From assembly GCA_963780135.1 (NCBI GenBank), contig CAWAAR010000003.1, positions 1,984,001 to 2,048,000 of the forward strand: a stretch of DNA of 64,000 bases, given 5' to 3'. This document shows positions 19,601 through 26,538 of the stretch, one piece after another. The number at the start of each line of letters is the position of its first letter. Position 1 is the first letter of the stretch. The position numbers and the translations under genes are program-made. The notes beneath the pieces were generated by a model. It saw nothing but the letters and a program-made list of their open reading frames with translations, did not search any database and was not told the DNA's origin. This stretch comes from Clostridium_AM sp963780135. Its GTDB lineage: Bacteria > Bacillota > Clostridia > Clostridiales > Clostridiaceae.

Positions 19601-20270
19601 TGGCTCTTGTTACTTTACACCATTAGGACCTGGTGGACAGAGAGGTTATGACACAGATGGATTTACTTGCTGTCATGGCACAGGTATGGAAAACCATGTT
19701 AAATACGGAGATTCTGTTTACTTTAAATCAGAAGATAAATCTACACTATATGTTAATTTGTATATGCCTTCTACATTAGACTTTCAGGAAAAAGGCTTTA
19801 AGATTACTCAAACAGGAGATTATCTGACTGAGCAAGGAACAGCCATCACTGTTGATGGTGAAGGGCAATTAGATATTAAACTTCGTGTGCCTTATTGGAT
19901 TCAAAAGGGATACACTGTGAGAATAAATGGTGTTGTTCAAAAAATTACGGCAACTCCAGGTAGTTATATAACTCTCAGTAGAGTTTGGACTAAAGGAGAT
20001 AAGATTGATATTTCTATGCCATTTAGTTTTAGGCTAGAGAGAACTCCTGATGATCCAACTAAAGTTAGTATTATGTATGGACCACTAGTAATGGTAGGTA
20101 AGAGTGACAGTACTGATTGGATAAAGCTTACTTTAGATTCTACAGATATTTCTAAGTCAATTACACCTACAAAAGATCCTTTAACTTTTACTACTAATGG
20201 TATTACTTTAGTACCAGAGTATAAAGCTTCTGATTGTGCTTACCATGCTTATTTTATAGTAAATAAGTAG
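16623..20270 (+). CDS. Secreted GH127-type beta-L-arabinofuranosidase with LamG and Ig-like modules
   Basis: The start is the ATG at 16623 (AAGGGGGA upstream), giving 1215 residues. A signal peptide (1-29) leads to a LamG/concanavalin-like domain (about 45-230). Then come two atrophied Ig-like domains (about 250-450), a Big_4-like domain (about 455-520) and a beta module (about 525-620) shared with the next gene. The catalytic (alpha/alpha)6 domain starts near 640 (DUF1680/GH127). Its zinc/nucleophile residues are present: ETC (Glu and Cys near 945-947) and a Cys-Cys pair in FTCCHGTGMEN (near 1015). Such enzymes release L-arabinofuranose from plant glycans or extensin. There is no anchor, so it is probably free or held by partners. 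Confidence 0.88.
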   Translation: MNKKTISALLCFAMCVGLLQGVSVEKVSAANDTNISVGQDVSTSKDKTLNTFEKEDTASIVAKYNFDSVNGNKVLDASGNGNDATLIGGTKLVTGKSGSAVELNGDDGYVQLPDGIVKNLSDFTIITWVYMESSQGYQRIFDFGNDTATNMFLTSSGGNAGAKGLAFCITNGGSGKEEKIQKGTELESGKWVHVAISVSGNTGTLYENGKKVGENSSMTLNPSKLGVTTKNYIGKSQYGDPNFHGQIDDFCIYKRALSGTEIAGMVDLSDKDIVEGDKASINIGDTVTSDLVLPTTGSAGSSISWKSDNENIISNTGKVTTPVSGQPDAIVRLTSTITKGSETVTREFNVTVKAKVSDEESVKKDKEAIYIGNIFTIDADLKLPTTGTNGSIITWESKDTNIITSDGKITRPEAGSGNVNVVLIATISKGSVKDTREFNATVVQKTKEAKIVSIPEIDLETSLKSVPELPTVVTVIKDDKSTGLGNVTWDNIDVSKYAVAGSFKVEGTVEGTTIKVVANIKVSPFTIKTTFNMDKLQSGKMLTANVKASNTDVKSTQVLAIVGLFDKDDAMKNVSYISKEIKPGSSEDLDAGFKLPEDVNGYKAKVFIWGGTNLNDTNMQPLSKVDQLTTESAASSSLVAKGFDLGKVSLQSSIFTDHRDKDYAYLLSVNDDQMLYNFRSAAGLDVKGAQPLTGWDASDCNLRGHSTGHYLSALALAYASSGDVKFKNKIDYMITELGKCQDALSTKYSPGFLSGYSEEQFIKLEQYTTYPTIWAPYYTLHKIMAGLVDCYQFGGNTQALEISKKMGDWVYGRLSKLPKDQLQKMWSMYIAGEFGGMNEVMAKLYAITGDEKYLTTAKYFDNPKLFTPMANNNDTLGGMHANQHIPQIIGALQIFDENKDPNYYNIASNFWNMVTGHHIYSIGGTGEGEMFKNADKIAEFIDDKDAETCATYNMLKLTRNLFLHNPDAKYMDYYERALYNNILGSQDPNSGTGGSCYFTPLGPGGQRGYDTDGFTCCHGTGMENHVKYGDSVYFKSEDKSTLYVNLYMPSTLDFQEKGFKITQTGDYLTEQGTAITVDGEGQLDIKLRVPYWIQKGYTVRINGVVQKITATPGSYITLSRVWTKGDKIDISMPFSFRLERTPDDPTKVSIMYGPLVMVGKSDSTDWIKLTLDSTDISKSITPTKDPLTFTTNGITLVPEYKASDCAYHAYFIVNK

Positions 20271-20391
20271 AAGGATTAGTTGGGATAAGTAAAAAAATTT
20301 ATTGTAAAATCTTTATCTAACTTAATTGTGTTAACTTAAAAAATAAAATTAATGTCTATATACCTAAGATTTAGTTATATAGACAAGTTAA

Positions 20392-22125
20392 CCACAAAAT
20401 CAAACATCTTATCTTGAAACTTGTGCTAGCTTAGCTAATGGGCAATTTAATAAAGAAATGAATTCTATATATGGAGATGGAAAATATGTAGATGTTTTAG
20501 AAAAAACATTATATAACGGTACTTTGGTAGGAGTTAATTTAAAAGGGGATGAATTCACTTACAGTAATCCTTTGCAAACCAGTGCTAGTTCTAAGAGATC
20601 CGATTGGTTTAGTTGTGCATGCTGTCCTCCTAACCTTATGAGAACTATAGCATCCATTGGAGGAAATATATATGCTCAAAAGGATGATAATGTTTATGTA
20701 AACCTTTATATCGGAAGTGAAACAACCGTAAATGTAAAAGGTAACCAAGTGAAACTTAAACAAACATCAAACTATCCATGGGATGGCGATGTTTCTGTAA
20801 ATGTAGATACTACTGCAGACACTGCTTTTTCAGTTAAACTTAGAATACCAGGCTGGGAAACAGCAGGAAATTATACTGTAAAGGTTAATGGACAAGATGT
20901 TGATAAAACTTTAGATAGGGGATATGTAACAATAAATAGAGCTTGGAAAGCAGGAGATAAAATCACCTTAAGCCTTCCTATGGAGGTTCAAAGAGTTAAG
21001 GCTGACCCTAAAGTAACAGCAGATGTGGGTAGAGTAGCTCTTCAAAGAGGACCATTAGTTTATTGTCTTGAAGGTACAGAAAATAATAAAATAGATGTAA
21101 ATAATTATGTTATTAAGTCAGATGTAAAACTTACCACTGAATATAAGTCTGATTTGCTAAATGGGGTAACAGTTATAAAGGGTACTGCAGAAGCAGGAAA
21201 AGTTAATGATTACAAGGCAACTGACTTTACAGCAATACCATATTATGCATGGAATAATGTACAGGATGGCGGCACTTCAATGGTAGTGTGGGCTAGAGAT
21301 GCTGAGGAAGCTTATGTGGCACCAACCATAGCAAGTAAAGCTAAAGTTTCTACATCTTACTGTTCAAGTTGGGAACATGTAGATGCTATTAATAATCAAA
21401 CAGAACCAGCTAATTCAGGTGATAGATCTAATTTTGTATATGGTAACTGGCCTGAACATGGTCAGCAGTGGGTACAATATGATTTTGACAAAGCCTATAC
21501 AATAAATAGTTCAGATGCATATTGGTTTACCGATGGTGGTGGAATTCAGCTTCCAAGCAACTGGAATTTGCAATACTTTGATGATGCTACTAGTGCTTGG
21601 AAAGATGTAGAACCTGTAAATCAATATCAGCAATTAAAATATGGAGTAGAAGCAGATAAGTATAATACTTGTGAATTTAAGGCAGTTACTACAACAAAGT
21701 TAAGATTAAATGTATGGGCAGGCAAAGACTCTCAAGGTGTAGAACAATCCTCTGGAATAATACAATGGAAAGTGAATGAAGATTCTGGTAATGTCTCAAG
21801 TGATGGTTTTGTAGTAAATTCTACTTTCAATTTAAATAGTTTACAACCAGGAAAGATTTTAGATGCAAAAACTACTGTTACTAATAATAAGAGCTTTAAT
21901 AAATCGGTGATAGCTATTGTAGGACTTTATGATGGAAATGACAAAATGGTCAATGTATCCTTTATTTCTAAGGTAATACCAACTGGTACTACAGAGACTT
22001 TGAATGCAGGATTTAAATTACCATCTAATACAACTAATTATAAAGTAAAGGTATTTGTGTGGGATGGAACTGATTTATCATCTTCAACTATGCAGCCAAT
22101 ATCTAATATGGTTACATTACCATAA
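20392..22125 (+). pseudogene. 5'-truncated second GH127 gene: half catalytic domain, carbohydrate-binding modules
   Basis: The frame is open from 20392 after an in-frame stop, and homology begins mid-domain with YLETCASLANGQF, which keeps the zinc Glu and Cys. FSCACCPPNL supplies the Cys pair of classical GH127 enzymes. The signal peptide and roughly the first 300 residues of the catalytic barrel are missing. ATG 20458 has no ribosome site. A carbohydrate-binding-like domain (DNA 21310-21770) and the beta module shared with the upstream gene (21809-22125) follow. The reading frame has stayed open for 555 codons after that ATG, so the deletion may be recent. No secretion is expected from what remains. 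Confidence 0.8.
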
Positions 22126-22152
22126 TTAATATAAGAAAATGAGGTGGAAAAA

Positions 22153-23772
22153 ATGAAAAGAGTAAAAAATAAAGTAATTGCTGCTATTGTAAGTACAATG
22201 ATATTTACCAGTATAGCAACAGTAAGACCATTAACAAGAGTGCATGCTGCTTATGCGAATTCTATAACTAATGTAACAATTAATGCAAATACATCTAGTA
22301 ATCAAGTAATAGTCCAAGGCAGTATTAGTTCAGGTAGTGGAAAGAATGTTACTATACAGGTGTTAGATCCAAATGGATTAACAGATTATATTGGTCAAAC
22401 CATTAGTGGAGAAAACGGTAAGTTTAGCTTTACTTTTAAATCTAGTAGTACATCAAGTGGAAGTTACAGTGCAAAAATAGGCGGGGATGAGGTAGCAACT
22501 CCATATCAGCAAGCATTTACTGTTTCAGGTAGTTCATCTGGAGGTTCATCAGGTGGCAGCGGTGGTTCCTCATCCAGCTCTAAAGTTTCTTCGCCAACAG
22601 GAGTATCAGCAGTAATATCAGGAACGAGTGCAAATGTAAGCTGGTCATCAGTATCAAGTGCAAAAGGGTATTATGTATATAGATCAACAACAGCTGATGG
22701 CACATATACAAAAGTAAATAGTCAGCTAGTTACAACAACTTCCTATAATGATAACGGTTTAACAGCAGGAATAACATATTACTATGAAGTAACTGCTGTA
22801 GATTCAAAGGATATAGAATCTGATAAGAGTACAAGTACAGCATCAACTATAAGTACATCAGCAAATGTTCAAAGAATATCAGGTGCTGACAGAATAGATA
22901 CATCTATAGCCATTGCAAAAGAACAATTTATAAGCAAGCAGCCGGATGCAATAGTGTTAACTTCTGGAAATGATTTTCCAGATGCACTAGGTGGTGCAGA
23001 GCTGGCTTATAAGAATAATGCATCAGTATTATTAGTTGGAAATTCTGTAAATGAAAGCAAAACTGTATTAGATTATATTTCTAATAATCTAAGTAAAGAT
23101 AAAAAGATTTATGTATTAGGAGGTACTGCTTCTGTTAGCCAGGAAATATTCAATTATATAACTACACAAGGATATAGCGTAATTAGAATTGGTGGAAAAG
23201 ATCGTTATGAAACAAATCAAAAAATTGTGGATAATCTTAATGTAGCTAAAGGCACTCCTATGGTTATTACTAGCGGAAATAACTTTGCAGATGCACTTAG
23301 CATATCAAGTATAGCTAGTATAAATGGTTATCCAATATTAATAAATGATAGAGATAGTTTATTAGCTAGTGTTAGTAATTATATAACTAACATACAGCCA
23401 TCAATTATATATGTTGTAGGCGGAACAGGAGTAATAAGTACTAATATTGAAACGCAAATTAAAAACTTAAATGGAAATATAAATATAGTAAGATTAGGCG
23501 GAAAAGACAGATATGAAACATCAATGATTATAGCAGAAAAGTTTAATTTAAATACAAATACAATAACTATAGCTTCAGGATTGAACTTCCCAGACGCTTT
23601 AAGTGGATCAGTTTTAGCTGCAAGAAAAAATTCCAGCGTGCTGCTTGTAGATAATAATGATGTAAGCAGACAAAAAGAGTTGTTGAATAAGCAAAAAATA
23701 ACTAATGTAATTGTGCTAGGGGGAGAAGTATCAATAAACAGCAGTACAGTAAATTTACTAGTACAAAAATAA
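22153..23772 (+). CDS. Cell-surface protein with Ig-like, fibronectin III and three CWB2 repeats
   Basis: The start is the ATG at 22153 (GAGGTGG upstream), giving 539 residues. The parts in order are a signal peptide (to about 31), a beta domain (33-123), a Ser/Gly linker, a fibronectin type III domain (about 150-237) and three cell-wall-binding repeats type 2 (about 245-539). Each CWB2 repeat starts with a RISGADRIDTS or RxGGKDRYETs-like motif. CWB2 repeats hold clostridial S-layer proteins to an anionic wall polymer. There is no catalytic domain, so it may bind substrate or hold the arabinosidase near the cell. It follows the GH127 remnant by 27 bp. Confidence 0.9.
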   Translation: MKRVKNKVIAAIVSTMIFTSIATVRPLTRVHAAYANSITNVTINANTSSNQVIVQGSISSGSGKNVTIQVLDPNGLTDYIGQTISGENGKFSFTFKSSSTSSGSYSAKIGGDEVATPYQQAFTVSGSSSGGSSGGSGGSSSSSKVSSPTGVSAVISGTSANVSWSSVSSAKGYYVYRSTTADGTYTKVNSQLVTTTSYNDNGLTAGITYYYEVTAVDSKDIESDKSTSTASTISTSANVQRISGADRIDTSIAIAKEQFISKQPDAIVLTSGNDFPDALGGAELAYKNNASVLLVGNSVNESKTVLDYISNNLSKDKKIYVLGGTASVSQEIFNYITTQGYSVIRIGGKDRYETNQKIVDNLNVAKGTPMVITSGNNFADALSISSIASINGYPILINDRDSLLASVSNYITNIQPSIIYVVGGTGVISTNIETQIKNLNGNINIVRLGGKDRYETSMIIAEKFNLNTNTITIASGLNFPDALSGSVLAARKNSSVLLVDNNDVSRQKELLNKQKITNVIVLGGEVSINSSTVNLLVQK

Positions 23773-23805
23773 TTCTACTTAATAATATGGAACTTTTTAG
23801 CTATG

Positions 23806-23834
23806 TTGAAATTAAAAAGTTTATGTGGTATAAT
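23806..23834 (+). promoter_or_regulatory. Sigma-A promoter of the thiW-thiM operon
   Basis: TTGAAA (23806-23811), a 17-bp spacer, then TGGTATAAT (TATAAT at 23829-23834, extended -10). The start point would fall near 23841, just where the riboswitch begins. Confidence 0.75.
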
Positions 23835-23840
23835 TTTTTA

Positions 23841-23933
23841 AAAAAGGGGAGCTTGCTAGCCAGGCTGAGAGGAAGTGCATACTTCGACCCATAACTTGAT
23901 TCGGATAATGCCGACGTAAGGAAATATTTAATT
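23841..23933 (+). ncRNA. TPP riboswitch (THI element)
   Basis: The conserved thiamin-pyrophosphate aptamer is clear. GGGGAGC begins the P1/P2 side, CTGAGAGGAAG is the thi-box core, CTTCGACCC closes P3, and GATTCGGATAATGCCG forms the P4/P5 pyrophosphate pocket, ending in ACGTAAGGAA. It sits between a promoter and a terminator upstream of two thiamin-salvage genes. It should turn them off when TPP is plentiful. Confidence 0.96.
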
Positions 23934-23963
23934 TATGCTGAATTTATATATTTTACGAGTGTA

Positions 23964-23999
23964 AATGGGATATGCCTTATGGTGTATTCCATTTTTTTA
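23964..23999 (+). terminator. Riboswitch-controlled terminator before thiW
   Basis: AATGGGATATGCC pairs with GGTGTATTCCATT (13 bp, three G-U pairs) over a 4-nt loop, then T7. It lies between the TPP aptamer and the thiW ribosome site, so control is by transcription attenuation. Confidence 0.85.
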
Positions 24000-24018
24000 T
24001 TTATGGAGGTATTTTATT

Positions 24019-24588
24019 ATGGAAACAAACTCAAAATTATTAAAAAAACTTATGCTGGCAATGATGGTGGCAATGGGAGTTGTAATTTCACCAATTCTTC
24101 GTATAGAAGGAATGTGCCCTATGTCTTCTGTCATTAATATTACATGCGCAGTTATTCTTGGACCTTGGTATGCACTGATTTGTGCTACTTTGATTGGAAT
24201 TATTAGAATGTTTCTTATGGGAATTCCACCTTTAGCTTTAACTGGTGCTGTTTTTGGAGCTTTCTTAGCAGGAGTTTTATACAGAGCATCTAAGAATAAT
24301 TTGTTTTTTGCAGTTATAGGTGAAGTTATAGGAACTGGTATAATAGGAGCTATTGTTTCATCTCCTATTATGACATATTTTTGGGGTAAAAAAGGACTTA
24401 CATTTATGTTTTATGTGCCTTTATTCTTTACTGCTACCATTATTGGAGGAACAGTTGCCTTTATTTTCTTGGGAGCATTAAGTAAGAATGGAATGCTCAT
24501 AAAAATTCAGAAAAGCTTGGGGGTAAAGGTCTATGCTAAGTCAACAAATATCAATAAACAACCTATTGCAAATAAAACACAATGTTAA
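24019..24588 (+). CDS. thiW: ThiW, thiazole-precursor ECF transporter S component
   Basis: The start is the ATG at 24019 behind TGGAGGT; an upstream in-frame ATG lies in the terminator and is not used. The protein has 189 residues and five or six membrane helices. The conserved region RIEGMCPMSSVINITCAVIL, followed by LGPWYAL, is characteristic of ThiW. As an S component of an energy-coupling-factor transporter it should bind hydroxyethylthiazole and borrow a shared EcfA/EcfT module encoded elsewhere. TPP-riboswitch control and overlap with thiM fit this role. Confidence 0.94.
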   Translation: METNSKLLKKLMLAMMVAMGVVISPILRIEGMCPMSSVINITCAVILGPWYALICATLIGIIRMFLMGIPPLALTGAVFGAFLAGVLYRASKNNLFFAVIGEVIGTGIIGAIVSSPIMTYFWGKKGLTFMFYVPLFFTATIIGGTVAFIFLGALSKNGMLIKIQKSLGVKVYAKSTNINKQPIANKTQC

Positions 24589-25363
24589 ATTAAAAAAGCC
24601 TCTTATTCACTGTATTACAAATCCAATTTCAATAAATGATTGTGCAAACATAGTGCTTGCTGTTGGAGCAAAACCTATTATGGCGGAACATCCTCTAGAA
24701 GTTTCTGAAATCACCTCAGTTTCTAAATCACTGGGAGTTAATCTTGGAAATATAACAGATATTAGAATGGAGTCTATGCTGATTTCAGGTAAAACAGCTT
24801 TCCAAAAGAAAATTCCTCAAATAATTGATCTTGTGGGTGTGGGTTGCAGTAAACTAAGATTGAATTATGCGAAAAAATTTATTTTAGAGTGTCATCCAAG
24901 TGTTATTAAGGGTAATATGTCTGAAATAAAGGCAATTTGTGATATAGAAAGTAATGCAAAAGGAATAGATGTAGGGGAATGTGATAGGATAACAGATGAA
25001 AGCTTTGTTGAAAACATAAAAATTATGAAGAAATTATCACTGGAAACTGGTGCTGTTATTGTAGCCACAGGTGTAGTAGATATAATAATAAGTGGTGATG
25101 AAAACTATTTAATAAAAAACGGTTGTGAAATGCTTTCAATGATAACAGGGACAGGGTGCATGCTTACAGCACTTATAGCCAGTTATATATCTTCATCAGA
25201 TATATTAGGTGGAACTATTTTAGCAGTGTCGATTATGGGAATATGTGGTGAATTTTCTCAAAATGTTAAAGGTATAGGAAGTTTTAGAACTGAGCTTATA
25301 GATAATATATTTAGAATTTCTGATAGTGCCATAACAGAGAAAATCAAATATGAATTAAAATAA
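24533..25363 (+). CDS. thiM: Hydroxyethylthiazole kinase
   Basis: A 276-residue ribokinase-fold enzyme overlapping thiW by 56 bp in another frame; GGGGTAAAGG precedes the ATG. The substrate loop PLIHCITNPISINDCAN, the segment VIKGNMSE and the anion-hole motif TGTGCMLTAL with the conserved Cys are typical ThiM features. It phosphorylates 4-methyl-5-(2-hydroxyethyl)thiazole for thiamin synthesis. With ThiW this makes a two-gene import-and-phosphorylate salvage route. thiE and thiD are not in the window. Confidence 0.95.
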   Translation: MLSQQISINNLLQIKHNVKLKKPLIHCITNPISINDCANIVLAVGAKPIMAEHPLEVSEITSVSKSLGVNLGNITDIRMESMLISGKTAFQKKIPQIIDLVGVGCSKLRLNYAKKFILECHPSVIKGNMSEIKAICDIESNAKGIDVGECDRITDESFVENIKIMKKLSLETGAVIVATGVVDIIISGDENYLIKNGCEMLSMITGTGCMLTALIASYISSSDILGGTILAVSIMGICGEFSQNVKGIGSFRTELIDNIFRISDSAITEKIKYELK

Positions 25364-25410
25364 CATAAGAATCTTAAAAAAATAGTAAGTTGATTTTATG
25401 AAACACATAA

Positions 25411-25447
25411 ATTGACCTTCCATGGGCAATAAATTAATGGAAGGTCA
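25411..25447. terminator. Hairpin between thiM and the convergent shell-protein gene
   Basis: TTGACCTTCCATT-type arms (25411-25422 and 25436-25447) pair perfectly over a 12-13 nt loop. T-runs are weak on both sides, so efficiency is uncertain. It lies where the two convergent transcripts meet. Confidence 0.5.
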
Positions 25448-25511
25448 AATGATACTTTTGTTTTAACTTTAATTTGCTAATATGATTTTTAGCCCTTAAG
25501 TCTATTTATTA

Positions 25512-26216
25512 TTAAATATAAGGTTTGCCTGTAGTGGATACAGGGTTTTCACCCATTGATTTAGCAATAGATAATCCTATTTCTCTAGCAGCAATTACCG
25601 ATTGTCTTACAGCATTTGAGTCTCCCGTTATAGTTATGATAACTTCATTTGAATATGAAGTTCCTTGGCTTGGACTTAAGTAAGTAACAAGTTCAACGTT
25701 TGCAGTCTTAAGTGCAGTATCTGCCATTACAACTCCAATTCCTGCTGGAGCACCTACAATTATTCCAAAAGCCTTTCCTATAGGAGCACCAAAACCTTTG
25801 TTTAAGGCAAGACTTGCCCTTGCAGTGTAGTGCAGTTCAACATGTCCTGCATCAAATCCATAAACGTCTCCAAAGTTTCTTTCTGTATTGCTAAGTGTAA
25901 TTTCTACTGCACTTCTTACATCACATACATCTTCTGCTGCAAGTATGATTAAACAACCATGTCCTGCACCACCTTTTGTATCTCTTGGCATTTCAACACT
26001 TACTACTTCCGTATTAGTAGTCTTTACTGCTTCATCTGCAGCCATAAGTTGAGAACCTGCTCCTGTCCTGTTGCTTATGATTCCTATTGAACGATGTCTT
26101 TTATCTAATCCCATCTTCTCATGCAAAAAACTATCCACATTTGCGATAACAAGACCTACTGTATCTCCATACTTTACTGTTCCAACAAATTCAGTTATTG
26201 ATGATGGTACATTCAT
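25512..26216 (-). CDS. Tandem-BMC microcompartment shell protein (PduB/EtuB-like)
   Basis: A 234-residue protein with two BMC domains (about 15-115 and 122-225), a trimeric BMC-T shell protein. Signature stretches are GIISNRTGAGSQLMAADEAV in the first domain and APAGIGVVMADTALKTANVE in the second. It resembles PduB/EtuB of propanediol- and ethanol-utilisation compartments. Such trimers form pseudo-hexagonal tiles whose central pore may gate metabolites. Ribosome site AGGAGACAG precedes the start. No other compartment gene lies within the window; the next gene upstream is a large regulator in the same direction. Confidence 0.92.
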   Translation of the reverse strand: MNVPSSITEFVGTVKYGDTVGLVIANVDSFLHEKMGLDKRHRSIGIISNRTGAGSQLMAADEAVKTTNTEVVSVEMPRDTKGGAGHGCLIILAAEDVCDVRSAVEITLSNTERNFGDVYGFDAGHVELHYTARASLALNKGFGAPIGKAFGIIVGAPAGIGVVMADTALKTANVELVTYLSPSQGTSYSNEVIITITGDSNAVRQSVIAAREIGLSIAKSMGENPVSTTGKPYI

Positions 26217-26295
26217 TACATCTGTCTCCTTTTGAGGTCAATATTTTTTTGTGCTTTTATTTTTATTTTATAATTTTACTAATTTACTTCTTCAG

Positions 26296-26350
26296 AGTCA
26301 AGTTTTTTTAATATTACAGCAACCTTTTTTCTTCCGCTACAAAGGAGGAT
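26296..26350 (-). pseudogene. Degenerate fragment resembling part of the adjacent regulator gene
   Basis: Bases 26302-26350 closely resemble 28183-28233 inside the downstream-strand LuxR/MalT-like gene: both share AATATTACAG and end in CTACAAAGGAGG versus TTACAAAAGAGG. By eye about four fifths of the bases agree. This suggests a decayed second copy or a partial duplication. The remaining part of this 320-bp gap holds the shell gene's promoter region and a hairpin at about 26427-26475. Confidence 0.45.
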
Positions 26351-26538
26351 TTTTGAATAAATATAATATGTCTAAATTTCTAATAATAATGGTGGTGTAA
26401 ATTAGAGTATTACACGATTCTATATAGAAGAACTATAAGGGGATTTAATTATAAATTTTCTTATAGTTCTCTTTATTTTGGAAATGAGATGATTATATTA
26501 TTTTTCAGATACTTATCAAGACAGCATGAAGTGCATAT

